From the NCBI RefSeq assembly GCF_002967715.1, contig NZ_PUIA01000074.1, positions 62,001 to 126,000 of the forward strand: a DNA stretch of 64,000 bases, in the 5' to 3' direction. Position numbers and translations under genes: made by a program. Under the pieces are notes generated by a model. That model was not told where the DNA came from, searched no databases, and was given only the letters and a program-made list of their open reading frames with translations. This document shows positions 28,258-37,488 of the stretch, piece after piece. Origin of the DNA: Blastopirellula marina (GTDB lineage Bacteria; Planctomycetota; Planctomycetia; Pirellulales; Pirellulaceae). Position 1 is the stretch's first letter; each line of letters starts with the position of its first letter.

Positions 28258-29618
28258 ATCAACAACTCCTCGAGTGGACCCTTCTGAACGTCGTCAGACA
28301 CGCCAGCCATGACATGTCCGAACGATTCCGCGGGAAGCCCTGCCGCGTGTAGTAACGAGTTGTGAATCGTATTCACCGTTCGCCAGCCAGCATTGCCGCG
28401 TGCTGGATAGACGATATAACGCCCATCGAGCTTGAGCCCTGGCGAACCACCCATCAGCAAGTAAGGCCATTCCAGACACTGCGTATGATGCTTGTCTGCC
28501 GCATCACTGAGATAGACGATCACCGTGTTATCGAGCATGGTGCCATTGCCTTCTGGGATTGCAGCAAGGCGGTCCATGGTGCGAGCAATGAGATGGAAGT
28601 GATACGCTCGAATGGCTTCCGCCTCAGCGATGGCATGCTTGTCGCCACCGATCACGGCGTGCCCCAGCGGGTGCTTCGACTGCGTTGCGAGTGTGGAGAA
28701 TTGAATGTTGAAATGACGAAAGCCCACTCCAGAGGCGATCGTTGCCACGTCAGTCAGCCCAGAAATAAGCGTCGATGTCGCCAACTCGAAATGGGCGTCC
28801 AGTCGTTCCTCGGGCAGCGTGGACCGAATGGGATCTTTCAGCTCAAAAGTCTTGGCATCAGCCTTGCCGGCCAGCTGTTTCACGCGTTGATTGCGCACTT
28901 GAATCTTTTCATACGCGTCGAGGTACTGGTCGAGCTTACCCTTCTCTGCCGAAGGCAGCCCATTACGGGCAGTGCGAATATCATCCTTCAAATAGTCGAG
29001 CAAATAGGCTTGCTCACGCGTCGTATCGTTTGCGGCAATCGGACCGAAGATCCGCTTGTAGGCGGCATCAGGATTACAGAAGGTTGCGGCGCTTTGCCCT
29101 GGACCGGTCGCCGAGCAGTTGAAGACCACGTCACGATCTTGCGCCGAGATGCCAAGCACGATATGATCGAAAATCGTCTGGGCATTACGCCCCAACACAT
29201 AGTCGATGGTGGCATCGTGAATGATCTTTCCATCACGCGTGTTGTAAGCGCCCAGAGCACCGTGGCTGGTCGAGTGCCCGCCGCCGCACACTTCGCCATT
29301 GATTCCTTGAAGCACTACCATCCGGTCGACATACTTCTTCATCGGCTGGAGCGATGTCGGTAGCTGATCTGCCTGAAGCGGGTGAGACGTCAGTTGTTGG
29401 CGATCTTCGCGGGCCACGTACGGCAAGTTCTTCGGGTGCAACTGTGTTGGAGGCAGCCCATTCCCTTCCAGCACGAATAGGAAACGTGGCGTGCGTCGCT
29501 CGACCCCTTCGGCGGCAAGTGCCAGGCTGCTCAACATCGGTGCCAGGTAGGTCGCTCCACCCAACCCCAATGACAGCCCTTTCAGGAATCTTCGGCGAGC
29601 GTGTATGGTGTCATTCAT
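28254..29618 (-). CDS. DUF1552 domain protein, Tat-exported
   Basis: This 454-residue protein has a twin-arginine signal (ARRRFLKGLSLGLGG) and the DUF1552 domain, seen in FLFVLEGNGLPPTQLHP, VVLQGINGEVCGGGHSTSHG and VIVYLSDAADKHHTQCLEWP. The family is abundant in planctomycetes and usually encoded beside DUF1592 cytochrome-like genes; its activity is not established, though the fold is related to sulfatase/phosphatase-like proteins such as DUF1501. Start and stop overlap the neighbours by ATGA on both sides. Together with the upstream DUF1592 gene it probably forms a periplasmic module. Confidence 0.95.
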   Translation of the reverse strand: MNDTIHARRRFLKGLSLGLGGATYLAPMLSSLALAAEGVERRTPRFLFVLEGNGLPPTQLHPKNLPYVAREDRQQLTSHPLQADQLPTSLQPMKKYVDRMVVLQGINGEVCGGGHSTSHGALGAYNTRDGKIIHDATIDYVLGRNAQTIFDHIVLGISAQDRDVVFNCSATGPGQSAATFCNPDAAYKRIFGPIAANDTTREQAYLLDYLKDDIRTARNGLPSAEKGKLDQYLDAYEKIQVRNQRVKQLAGKADAKTFELKDPIRSTLPEERLDAHFELATSTLISGLTDVATIASGVGFRHFNIQFSTLATQSKHPLGHAVIGGDKHAIAEAEAIRAYHFHLIARTMDRLAAIPEGNGTMLDNTVIVYLSDAADKHHTQCLEWPYLLMGGSPGLKLDGRYIVYPARGNAGWRTVNTIHNSLLHAAGLPAESFGHVMAGVSDDVQKGPLEELLI

Positions 29619-31606
29619 GATGCGTTATCCATGGCAGGTTCGCTGACCCGATAAAGGAACGAATCGGAAGTCAGCAGCGAAAGCACCGTCGCTTTCAAGC
29701 TTCCGTGGGACTGGTCGTAGGCAGTTTCCATATCGATGAGTGTCGGAGCGTCGTCGATCGTTTCATTGCGTCCCATGAAGAAGCGGAAGACGTGACGCAG
29801 GAAGACTTGTTTCGTCTGACGCGACTGAGCCAACTGGGTCACGTAAGGAATCGGACCCGGCACCTCATTACCCCAGAGGGTACCGGTGGTCACGACTGGC
29901 TTCTCCTTTTCTTCAGTACGGAACTGACCGAACAGATCGTATTGTTCAAACGGCAAGCCGAGTGGGTCCATATGGCGATGGCAATGAATACACTGCGAGG
30001 CTTTGGTCACGTGCATCTTCTCGCGAAGAGTCAGCGACTCGTCTTCTGGCAGGCGGGCATCCACTTCGACGGGAGCATCGGGAACCATTCCCCCAAGAAG
30101 CTTCGTGGTAACCCAGCGGCCACGCTGGATGGCCTGGTTTTTTTCGTTGTCCGAGAACGCCAACAGCCAGGCCGGGTGAGTCAAGATGCCGGCTCGTTCT
30201 GCTGGGGGCAGCTCGAACCATTCGGGATTCTTGCCAATCAGTTCAGGGGCCAGGTTGTAGTTGCGGTGATAATCCTTGTAGCCGTTTTCTCGACGAATCG
30301 GCGAGAGTTTGGTTCCCGTATAGTTGAACATCCCGCGAACGTAGTAGTCACGTGAAGTCAGCCAATTCCGCAGAACGTCCTGGTCTTCGTCAATGATCTT
30401 CAAGATGAATTGGTCGGCATCATCCACAAGCCGTTCAGGCTGGTAGTCGTACTTATCGGCATCTTTGAATACCTCTTCGGCACGCGGATATTCAAAGTAC
30501 TCGTGGGCGAAACGCAACAGGCGAGCCTGCATCGCGTCGGTTTTGAGGTAAGGCCGCATAATCGACCGCAGCGTTTGCCGATCGTCGAGGTCGAGAGGCT
30601 CGATTGCGCTGGTCAGCTTCGCATCAGGGCCAGCGACATCGACCGCGTAGCCTAGTGCGACGGCAGTTTCCGTAGGGCTCAGGTAACGCCGTCCGTATGG
30701 ATCCGGTTCGCCTGCTCCAAGCTCGAACCGAAACAATACGTGGGGCCTGAGAAGAATGGCCTTAACCGTCAGGCGGTTTGCTACCGCTTCTCCCAGATTA
30801 TCCTTGCTCTTCGAGTGAAGTTCGACAAGCGATTCCAGTTGGCCTGGTTCAGGCAGCTGGCCGGTCATTGCTGAGAAGATCGAACTCCATAATTGATGTT
30901 GGTCCCCTCGCGCTTGCTTCTCGTAACGACTCCACTGGCGGCTCATGAATTGATTGACGATCAAATCGCTTTCCAACAGCAGCATTTCGGTCGTCGAACC
31001 GTCAAACGAGTGAACCGCTGCGAAATCGAGAAATGTATGGTCAGGCGTCTGGTATGGCAACGAAACTGGTTTAGCGTTGTTGCGGTTGTCGTAAAACAGG
31101 CTCTGATTGTTCGTGACCTTCCGGGCCCGCTCGATAAAAGAATCGACGTCGAGTCGCCAAATACGCGAAGGGGTCGCTGCTTTGCGGACCGTTGGCTCGG
31201 TGAAGAGCAGGGCGTGATCGATCAGGTTGCCGTTGCCAGGCTGACTCGTGCGATCGTGCCCCTTCGCTTTTAAATACGCATCGAGCGAACGCAGGAACTC
31301 GGCACGCTCGGCGGAGGAGGGTTGTTCGGCATCTTCGGGCGGCATGTTATGTAGTGCCGATTGATCGAACGTGCCGAACAGCAGACCGACATTGGTTGTC
31401 GTATGGAGTTCCGCAAGAACCACATCCCCTTCGGGCGAATCGCTGCCGTGACAATCCAGGCAGTATTTCGTGACGTACCGCTGAATGCTCGTCTCGTTGG
31501 CATAGGTCGTCGCGGCCGCGATGGTAGCAATCGACAGCACAGCCCCTTGGGCGGCGAGTCGAACCATACGTGATACGGCGTGTTTCATGTTATGGTGCAA
31601 ATTCAC
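29615..31606 (-). CDS. DUF1592-family periplasmic c-type haem protein
   Basis: This 663-residue exported protein follows the planctomycete order PSCyt-like domain, DUF1587, DUF1592, DUF1588, DUF1585. A haem-binding CLDCH is in the first domain (KYCLDCHGSDSPEGDVVL) and a second, CIHCH, lies in DUF1588 (CIHCHRHMDPLGLPFEQYD). DUF1585 ends with SLLTSDSFLYR. A GTG at 31606 overlaps the FecR-like stop as GTGA; an ATG at 31588, directly before the signal peptide (VRLAAQGAVLSIATIAAAT), is the alternative. Function is unproven; electron transfer in the periplasm linked to DUF1552 is the usual guess. Confidence 0.94.
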   Translation of the reverse strand: MNLHHNMKHAVSRMVRLAAQGAVLSIATIAAATTYANETSIQRYVTKYCLDCHGSDSPEGDVVLAELHTTTNVGLLFGTFDQSALHNMPPEDAEQPSSAERAEFLRSLDAYLKAKGHDRTSQPGNGNLIDHALLFTEPTVRKAATPSRIWRLDVDSFIERARKVTNNQSLFYDNRNNAKPVSLPYQTPDHTFLDFAAVHSFDGSTTEMLLLESDLIVNQFMSRQWSRYEKQARGDQHQLWSSIFSAMTGQLPEPGQLESLVELHSKSKDNLGEAVANRLTVKAILLRPHVLFRFELGAGEPDPYGRRYLSPTETAVALGYAVDVAGPDAKLTSAIEPLDLDDRQTLRSIMRPYLKTDAMQARLLRFAHEYFEYPRAEEVFKDADKYDYQPERLVDDADQFILKIIDEDQDVLRNWLTSRDYYVRGMFNYTGTKLSPIRRENGYKDYHRNYNLAPELIGKNPEWFELPPAERAGILTHPAWLLAFSDNEKNQAIQRGRWVTTKLLGGMVPDAPVEVDARLPEDESLTLREKMHVTKASQCIHCHRHMDPLGLPFEQYDLFGQFRTEEKEKPVVTTGTLWGNEVPGPIPYVTQLAQSRQTKQVFLRHVFRFFMGRNETIDDAPTLIDMETAYDQSHGSLKATVLSLLTSDSFLYRVSEPAMDNAS

Positions 31607-32946
31607 GAGGAAGTCCGCGCTTTCACGGCCAGGCCGTACATCATGGAATGACCGCCGGGAAGACGCTTCTGGAGAGGAGCCCCCAGTTTAAACTCGCCAG
31701 CCTGGGCCTCGCATTTCCAGATCTCAAAGTTGAGATAAGGTCCGTCACTTTCAACCGAGGCAGCCGGATGGTCCCCCATTGTAGGATGCCAAGTACCGGC
31801 ACGAATTGATGCGCCGGTTGGCTGAAAACGCTCGGCCACCCAAGGTGGGATTTCCCCAGGCGAAACGACCAGAAGATAAACATCTGCCGGCTCGTTCAAA
31901 TCGAGGGTGAGCTCGTAGTCTTTAATGAAGCGGAAGTGGTAGTAGGTGCGAATGAGATCGGCTCCGTTTAGCCACGCAGGAAACTCCTGTCCAGGCACGG
32001 CTCCCCACACGGGATTCGGCTTGTCGTTGAAGGCCAACGCCCCTGGCTTCATTCCCTCGGGAATCACCGCGTAGAATGGACGAAGTTCGCCTTCTCCGAG
32101 GTTGTCGTGCACCTCACGAACAACGCCGGCGTTAGCGATGCGAGGGAGGCCCACTCGATCGGCAGCCAGAGCAACCTGTTGCCATCGCCGCAAGCCTGCC
32201 CGGGCCGAGAATCGCAGGGCTTCCCCTTCGGTTAGCGTAACGACCTCTAGCGAAGACATCGACTCGGCTGGATGAAACTCGACGGTACCTGAGAACACGG
32301 CGACGCGCGACTCTCCATCCCGTTCCACTTCCAGGCCAAAGCTGGTTCCCAAATCGACGACATTGCCTGCCGCCGTCACCACGGTAAAACCTTTTCCTCC
32401 GTCCCCTACATCGGCGCTCATGCATCCTTCTATCAAGCGGAGACGCGTCTCGCCCTCGAAAACAGCCTCGACCGGTGCGATAAACTCCACGCGGACGTTG
32501 CGCGGCAGCATCAGTTCCATCGTGCCGCTGTCGAGACGAAATGACCCGAGCGACAAGCTTTTCCCGACCGACAACTTCCCATTGACACCCGTCAGTTGCG
32601 CGTCGGCTAAGGCGATCACGTTGACCTGCACGCTGGTAGCAGGCTTGGGCAGCACCAACCAGACCACGACCAGCACACTCAGGGCGAGCGCCAAACCGAG
32701 TGTTGTTTTCAGGGGAAATGATGACCGGCGTCGCGGAGGCATCACCTCGACACGCTGGCTGGCCTGTTGGGCCTGCGTTACCGAACGCACTGCATCTTTG
32801 AGTTGCTGTTCGCGGATATTCGCTTCGACGAAGGTCCGCATGTTCTGTGGGTCTTGCTTGAGCCAATCGCTCAGCTGTTGCTCTTCCTGGTTGGAAAGGG
32901 TGTCTTCCAGCCAGCGATCGAGAAGCGGATGTTCTGGCTCAGGCAT
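31603..32946 (-). CDS. FecR-like anti-sigma/transmembrane sensor protein
   Basis: About 447 residues. An N-terminal cytosolic anti-sigma-like region (PEPEHPLLDRWLEDTLSNQE, QLSDWLKQDP) is followed by one membrane helix at about 78-100 and a periplasmic FecR domain (SGTMELMLPRNVRVEFIAPVE, DLGTSFGLEVERDGESRVAV). The last 170 residues form an additional domain of unknown type with YHFRFIKDYELTLDLNE and DVYLLVVSPGEIPPWV, perhaps ligand binding. The ATG at 32946 overlaps the sigma-factor stop as TGATG. It probably controls the sigma factor in response to a periplasmic signal and is itself expressed from the same operon. Confidence 0.92.
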   Translation of the reverse strand: MPEPEHPLLDRWLEDTLSNQEEQQLSDWLKQDPQNMRTFVEANIREQQLKDAVRSVTQAQQASQRVEVMPPRRRSSFPLKTTLGLALALSVLVVVWLVLPKPATSVQVNVIALADAQLTGVNGKLSVGKSLSLGSFRLDSGTMELMLPRNVRVEFIAPVEAVFEGETRLRLIEGCMSADVGDGGKGFTVVTAAGNVVDLGTSFGLEVERDGESRVAVFSGTVEFHPAESMSSLEVVTLTEGEALRFSARAGLRRWQQVALAADRVGLPRIANAGVVREVHDNLGEGELRPFYAVIPEGMKPGALAFNDKPNPVWGAVPGQEFPAWLNGADLIRTYYHFRFIKDYELTLDLNEPADVYLLVVSPGEIPPWVAERFQPTGASIRAGTWHPTMGDHPAASVESDGPYLNFEIWKCEAQAGEFKLGAPLQKRLPGGHSMMYGLAVKARTSS

Positions 32947-33473
32947 CAGACTGCTCCTCGTTCTGGCAGATGACCTTCGATGCAGCGACGTAGGGCCTGG
33001 CGAATCCGGTGGAGCGTCGTACGAATGCTGGTTGCCGTTCGTCCGAACTGCGTGGCGATATCGTCGGAGTTCATATTCTCGACGTAGCGCAGCCGCAGCA
33101 GCTCCTGCTGCGACTTCTGCAGCTTGCTGACGCATTGCCGTAAGGCCAGTGCTTCGTCCCCTATCTGCGGTGAGATCTCGACCCAGGCCGCCGTGTACTG
33201 CTCGAGAAGGTCTGGATCGCAAACGATTCGGCTACGGGCCAGGTCACGTCGATTGCTGAGGATCTCGAACTTGGCGATTCCCAAAGCCCATGCAGGAAAG
33301 GGGCGTGCCGGGTCGTACTGCTCGAATTTCTGCAGGAGAGTCATCGACGTATTCTGCACAATATCGCGTGCCGCCCAGACATCGCTCACCAGCGACTCGA
33401 CGTAGTGGCTAACAACCGGTTGGGCATCGGTCCATAGCCGCGTGAATTGCATCTGTTGTTCATTTGTCAGCAT
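32946..33473 (-). CDS. ECF-type RNA polymerase sigma factor, planctomycete family
   Basis: This 175-residue sigma-70 family protein has region 2 (DVWAARDIVQNTSMTLLQKF, FPAWALGIAKFEIL) and region 4 (SQQELLRLRYVENMNSDDI, then the helix-turn-helix TATSIRTTLHRIRQAL). It fits the Rhodopirellula/Verrucomicrobium group of extracytoplasmic sigma factors. Start at 33473 is preferred (GGAG upstream); 33515 is an alternative. Its stop overlaps the FecR-like start, so sensor and sigma are made together. It should direct transcription of its own operon, including DUF1592, DUF1552 and the glycosidase; a promoter is expected in 33474-33744 but was not identified. Confidence 0.94.
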   Translation of the reverse strand: MLTNEQQMQFTRLWTDAQPVVSHYVESLVSDVWAARDIVQNTSMTLLQKFEQYDPARPFPAWALGIAKFEILSNRRDLARSRIVCDPDLLEQYTAAWVEISPQIGDEALALRQCVSKLQKSQQELLRLRYVENMNSDDIATQFGRTATSIRTTLHRIRQALRRCIEGHLPERGAV

Positions 33474-33744
33474 CTTGATCGCTCTCCGTGCTTTTACTCT
33501 CCATGCCGGGGCCAATGTGTTGCAAATATTCTGACAATATCATGAAATTCATGGTCCGTTGGTCACTTGATGAGGGGGAATTGAGAGTCGCAACTCATTA
33601 TCGGACAAAAGCTTAGCGATTGTACCGCTGTGGATCGAAAGCCGATGTGAAATGTGGTAAGAAGCGAGTGGCAATGACCGCGTCTTCACGATAGTGAATC
33701 GCCTGGGATGCGAAATCGGTAACACCTCCAGAAGGAAAGCACTC

Positions 33745-34491
33745 ATGCATGGGTTTCTTCGGTTGATTGGTAGCGTCGGGATCTTCATTGGCATCCTGAT
33801 CATAGTGGCGTGCCTGGTGGTTGCCATTCGTGTTGACGGGGCAATCTGCCATTTGACCGATCAGGCTAGTCAAGCCATCCAGGCAGTGCGAGAACGCGTT
33901 ACCGACGCTGATCTCCAAATGGCGAAGCTCAATCAAACACTCGCCAAGGCGCTTGAAAACGAGACCGAAGAACTCGAGCCCCAGGGACTCGAAGCCACCC
34001 GCAAGGTTCAGCAGGGGATCCAGGAGATCCACGAGCGCATTGAACAGGTCGATTTGGCCTTGGAGAAGACATTAGCCATCGTCGACATCCTGGCTTCGAT
34101 GGGCATGGAAATGGATGGGCACCGAATCACCAGCGTCATTGAACGCACCGAAGAGATCGACGGCCGCCTGGCAAAGCTCTCAGACAATTTCAATGAAATT
34201 ACCAACCGCTTTCGCCCTGAAGGATCCCTGCGCGAGGCCGTTGCCGACGAGATCAAAGAGCGGACGGTTGTCGCGGTGGAAAAGGCCTTGCTGCCGGCTG
34301 GTATACTCGTCGACGAACTCAATCAAGTAGCCGACAATGCCACCAGCTTGGTCGATAACGTTCGTAGTCGCCTGCGCTGGACTATTTTCTGGGTGACGAC
34401 CATCGTGGTGCTGATTACCGCATGGATGGCCCTGGGTCAGTTGGCACTGTTCCGCAATGGTTTACGTCGCGCGGACATGACCAATGCATGA
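33745..34491 (+). CDS. Two-helix membrane protein with long coiled coil
   Basis: This 248-residue protein has an N-terminal membrane helix (about 5-27, SVGIFIGILIIVACLVVAI), a long charged alpha-helical coiled-coil part (about 35-210), and a C-terminal membrane helix (WTIFWVTTIVVLITAWMAL). The central part would lie in the periplasm, forming a hairpin-like membrane-tethered coiled coil. No enzymatic motif is present. The ATG at 33745 has AGAAGGAAAG upstream; an in-frame start at 33694 is less likely. It is divergent from the sigma operon and converges with the 34700 gene. Not recognised as a known family. Confidence 0.8.
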   Translation: MHGFLRLIGSVGIFIGILIIVACLVVAIRVDGAICHLTDQASQAIQAVRERVTDADLQMAKLNQTLAKALENETEELEPQGLEATRKVQQGIQEIHERIEQVDLALEKTLAIVDILASMGMEMDGHRITSVIERTEEIDGRLAKLSDNFNEITNRFRPEGSLREAVADEIKERTVVAVEKALLPAGILVDELNQVADNATSLVDNVRSRLRWTIFWVTTIVVLITAWMALGQLALFRNGLRRADMTNA

Positions 34492-34640
34492 GCACGACAT
34501 CGTTGTGCTCCGCGTTACCGAATGAATTATCCTTATGGTTCGCTCATCGGATGGTCGGTCGCGAATCCTATTGTCGGGCAAGTCTACAAGTGCCGCTGGA
34601 CCGATTAAAGAAGTTCGCCAGGTGGTCGAGCGGTTGGCTG

Positions 34641-34680
34641 GGTTCCTGACAAGCGAGCCAGTTTTCGCTCATCAGGAACC
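34641..34680. terminator. Bidirectional hairpin between convergent genes
   Basis: Outer stem ggttcctga/tcaggaacc (9 bp) with an inner agcga/tcgct stem, in the gap between the converging genes at 34491 and 34700. There is no long T-run on either side; the position favours a shared terminator. Confidence 0.6.
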
Positions 34681-34699
34681 TTAGCCCAACCTTCGCGAC

Positions 34700-35509
34700 T
34701 TATTGTGTGTCGTTACCTGTCGAGTTGAAATCTGCAGAACGTCGGATCGTTTCGCAGATACCGCGAACCGTTTCCTTGTAGTGATCGTCGAGTTTGGCGT
34801 CGACGGCGAAACCGGCGGCTACCAACTGGTTGTTGCCGGCATCGAACACGCCAACGGCGAAGTTCAAATCCGCTCCGGCCTTCTTGCCCTTGCCGGTACC
34901 TGTCATCACGACGCTACCATTTTTGCCTTCAGTCTGTTTATCGAACCGAATCGCGGTCATGTAGCTTTGCAGACCGTCTTCCACCTTCTTCATGGCGGCA
35001 TTCACGTCGGTCGTCGATTTGATCGTCACGAACATCCCCCAGCACTGGCCATCGGGGCTGACCGCTGAAATGTAGTTTTCTCCGGTACGCTGTTTCCAGT
35101 CGGCCGGGAACGTCACTCCCACAATCGGTTTACCATCCAGGCGAATAACCGACTCGGTGGCGGGCTTCGCGGCCGGTTCCACCACAGGCTGCGTCGTCTC
35201 CGTGGTGGTGACTTCACTTTCCAGAATCACGTTCGGCGAAGACTCGTTGAAATTCACTCCCTGGTAGTTCTGATACTCAGGCGTAGATTGATACTGGGTG
35301 CGGGCTTGCGATTCGCGATTGATCGCCCCACGCGTTGCCCCAGTTACCACACCAACCTTTGCCCCGGTTGAGGCCCCCGATTTACCACCAACCAACCCTC
35401 CGACCGCTGCGCCCCGCATTCCGCCACGAAGTGCGCCCTGAGCCATTACCTGGTGTGCAAGAAGAGTAACCCCCAGCACCACCATCCCTAGAACCAGCAA
35501 CTTTCTCAT
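34700..35509 (-). CDS. Secreted protein with glycine-zipper segment
   Basis: This 269-residue protein has a signal peptide (1-23, LVLGMVVLGVTLLAHQVMA) followed by a glycine-rich zipper (GGMRGAAVGGLVGGKSG, about 29-45). Then comes a Gln/Asn/Thr-rich linker. A C-terminal globular domain (about 115-265) contains KPIVGVTFPADWKQRTGENY and MKKVEDGLQSYMTAIRFDKQ, similar in style to PsbP/MOG1-like folds, but this is a weak impression. Glycine-zipper segments insert in or pack against membranes. No catalytic residues were identified. It stands alone with about 400 bp upstream. Confidence 0.78.
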   Translation of the reverse strand: MRKLLVLGMVVLGVTLLAHQVMAQGALRGGMRGAAVGGLVGGKSGASTGAKVGVVTGATRGAINRESQARTQYQSTPEYQNYQGVNFNESSPNVILESEVTTTETTQPVVEPAAKPATESVIRLDGKPIVGVTFPADWKQRTGENYISAVSPDGQCWGMFVTIKSTTDVNAAMKKVEDGLQSYMTAIRFDKQTEGKNGSVVMTGTGKGKKAGADLNFAVGVFDAGNNQLVAAGFAVDAKLDDHYKETVRGICETIRRSADFNSTGNDTQ

Positions 35510-35918
35510 GGCTTTTCTCCTACTGAAAGATTAGGAAGATATTTGCCCCTGGATCATGACTTGCTTCCATCTTTGGCCATTTTCGTAGTCGGTCGCGATA
35601 TCGCGAGTTATGGCTACGAGTCTCGCTTAAGCGCGAGTCAGAGTGCGGATAAGCGATGTTATTTCTGGTTAATAGCGTAACTCCTACAATTTCTTTTACA
35701 TGTGTTATTGGTATCGATCACGTTACGATTGTCATCACTCGGTATCATGTATCGATTTTCTATTCTGGAAACCGTACGGCAATCCACTTTCGGCAAAAAC
35801 TCGGTATTCGATTCCTTAATGAAACTTCGCTGAACAGCGAGAATTCGCTAGAAGTCTCGCTTCTGATCGGTTCCAATTAAGAAGGCCCTGGAAATATCGC
35901 GAACCGAGGCACCCAGAC
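35510..35918. promoter_or_regulatory. Divergent promoter region with palindromes
   Basis: This 409-bp region separates the glycine-zipper gene (minus) and an AraC regulator (plus). It contains a perfect 14-nt palindrome, tcgcgatatcgcga, at 35593-35606 and a second dyad centred on gcttaagc at 35625-35632 with flanking ctcg/cgag. The two centres are about 29 bp apart, close to three helical turns, as expected for paired operator sites. Which protein binds is unknown; the adjacent AraC regulator is a candidate. Confidence 0.45.
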
Positions 35919-36851
35919 GTGATTACACACACGTTTTTAGAGTTCGAGGCCTATGCTTCTGCAGTCGGCGATGCCGACTTGAAAATGGTGCTGCCTCGCA
36001 TCGATAAACCACGTTGGGAGATTTCTGAATTCCACGTGGATGAGTTTCATCTTCAATTTGGCAGCGAGTGGAGTGGGAACATTGCAGAAGGGGTGACTCG
36101 CCCTGATGGAAGAATCTTGTTTATTCCGCTGCATGGCCGTCATCACGCCAACGGCATGCCACTGGCCGAGAACTCGGTATTTGTGATGAACGCGTCGAGC
36201 GAGTTCACGATCAGCGTTCAAGAGCCCCATGATTGGTGTTCCGTGTTTCTCCCGATAGAGTCGGCCCTGATCCCGTCGAATCGTCCCGATTCCCGGACCT
36301 CATCGACATACTCGGTCGAATTAGAAGATCAGACAGTCGCCAAGATTCGCTGGCTATTAACTCAACTGCATGACTCGATTCAGTGTAATCCTGAAATCCT
36401 CAAGAAGAGTGCCGCACGCAGTGCTATCAAAGACGATCTGCTCAACGTCTGCCGCAACGTTACGTCGGCGAACCAACTGCCAGCTTCCACGACGGGGCGA
36501 CCTCCCCTCAGTCGAGACAAAGTGATCCGGGCACTACGGGATCTCATGGCAACGCATTCCCATGAATGTTTAACGATCGAAGACTTCACGCAATCGCTAG
36601 ATATATCAGAGCGCTCACTACGAAATGTGTTTCTCGAGTATTATGGCATGCCTCCCCGCAAGTACCTGATGATTCAACGATTGAACCAGGTCCGCAATGT
36701 TCTGAAAGCTGCCGATCCCGAAGAAACAACCGTGACTGCCGTTGCCGCGCATTTTGGTTTCTGGCATTTCGGCCGCTTTGCCGGGGCTTATCATAAAGTC
36801 TTTCAGGAGTCCCCCTCGACCACTCTGTATCGCGGCTGTCAGCCCTGCTGA
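35919..36851 (+). CDS. AraC-family transcriptional regulator
   Basis: This 310-residue regulator has an N-terminal sensor domain of about 190 residues (AraC-binding-like, with FIPLHGRHHANGMPLAENS) and a C-terminal double helix-turn-helix at about 200-305: LTIEDFTQSLDISERSLRNV, the linker YLMIQRLNQVRNVL, and VTAVAAHFGFWHFGRFAGAY ending in the typical SPSTTLY box. The inducer and target genes are unknown. Palindromes lie in the 400 bp upstream, suggesting autoregulation or control of the divergent gene. Confidence 0.9.
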   Translation: MITHTFLEFEAYASAVGDADLKMVLPRIDKPRWEISEFHVDEFHLQFGSEWSGNIAEGVTRPDGRILFIPLHGRHHANGMPLAENSVFVMNASSEFTISVQEPHDWCSVFLPIESALIPSNRPDSRTSSTYSVELEDQTVAKIRWLLTQLHDSIQCNPEILKKSAARSAIKDDLLNVCRNVTSANQLPASTTGRPPLSRDKVIRALRDLMATHSHECLTIEDFTQSLDISERSLRNVFLEYYGMPPRKYLMIQRLNQVRNVLKAADPEETTVTAVAAHFGFWHFGRFAGAYHKVFQESPSTTLYRGCQPC

Positions 36852-37488
36852 TTTCTTTCCGTTTGGAGACGCTCAAGGGGGCCTGAAAAAACTTTGGAAA
36901 AAATTCTCCTGGCGTACTTTGTTGCTGAAGCGCTTCCCTTCTAAATTGAGCACATGCCCCCTCGGGTCGCTCTCGATTCAGGGTGCCAAACGATCGTTTC
37001 CGTTGTCACGCATCGCAGGCAGAACAGCAAATTGGAAAGTCGCCTGCCCGGTATTTTTACCCATTAAGTTCGACCAGCAAGAGACAGAAATCAAACGGCT
37101 TAAGAATCTGCTCACGCAGCCCCAGCCGCAACCTCATTTTGTGATGCTGGCCGACAAGCATCATGTGCCAGCCGATACGGCCCCCGGTCTGAACCCATTG
37201 CAGCAGCGTGGACCACTTTCTTAATACTGACGAGTCATTCTGTCGCCTGAGATGGCGAGGGTCTCTCTCCATTTTACCATGAATTAAATTTTTCCCAGGT
37301 GCTACGTCCCAAGTCCCCTTGGACGCGTGTTCGCCGCTTAGCTTTTGCTTTCTTTCACGAAAGTGTTGGATCAAAAATATATCGCCGTCAGAGAAGGGGA
37401 TTGCCCAGACCCGACGAAGCGGCAAGAATCCGATGCCCAGGTTTAAAGTCGTTCTCGTACTCGGTAGACGTTGGCCAGTTATTCATTT
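36852..37488. other. Intergenic region, no gene recognised
   Basis: About 640 bp after the AraC gene. Small ORFs on both strands carry no domain or signal peptide. The stretch may be decayed sequence. No convincing RNA or repeat was found. Confidence 0.5.

Noticed and set aside
28362-29363. 333-codon plus-strand ORF opposite DUF1552
   Set aside because: Antisense to a gene with clear family motifs and operon overlaps; no motif of its own.
34492-34700. Possible tRNA in the convergent gap
   Set aside because: The hairpin lacks acceptor, anticodon and T-loop features; it fits a terminator better.
36742-37224. 160-codon ORF overlapping the AraC gene end
   Set aside because: Starts inside the helix-turn-helix in another frame; composition is not protein-like and no homologous motif was seen.
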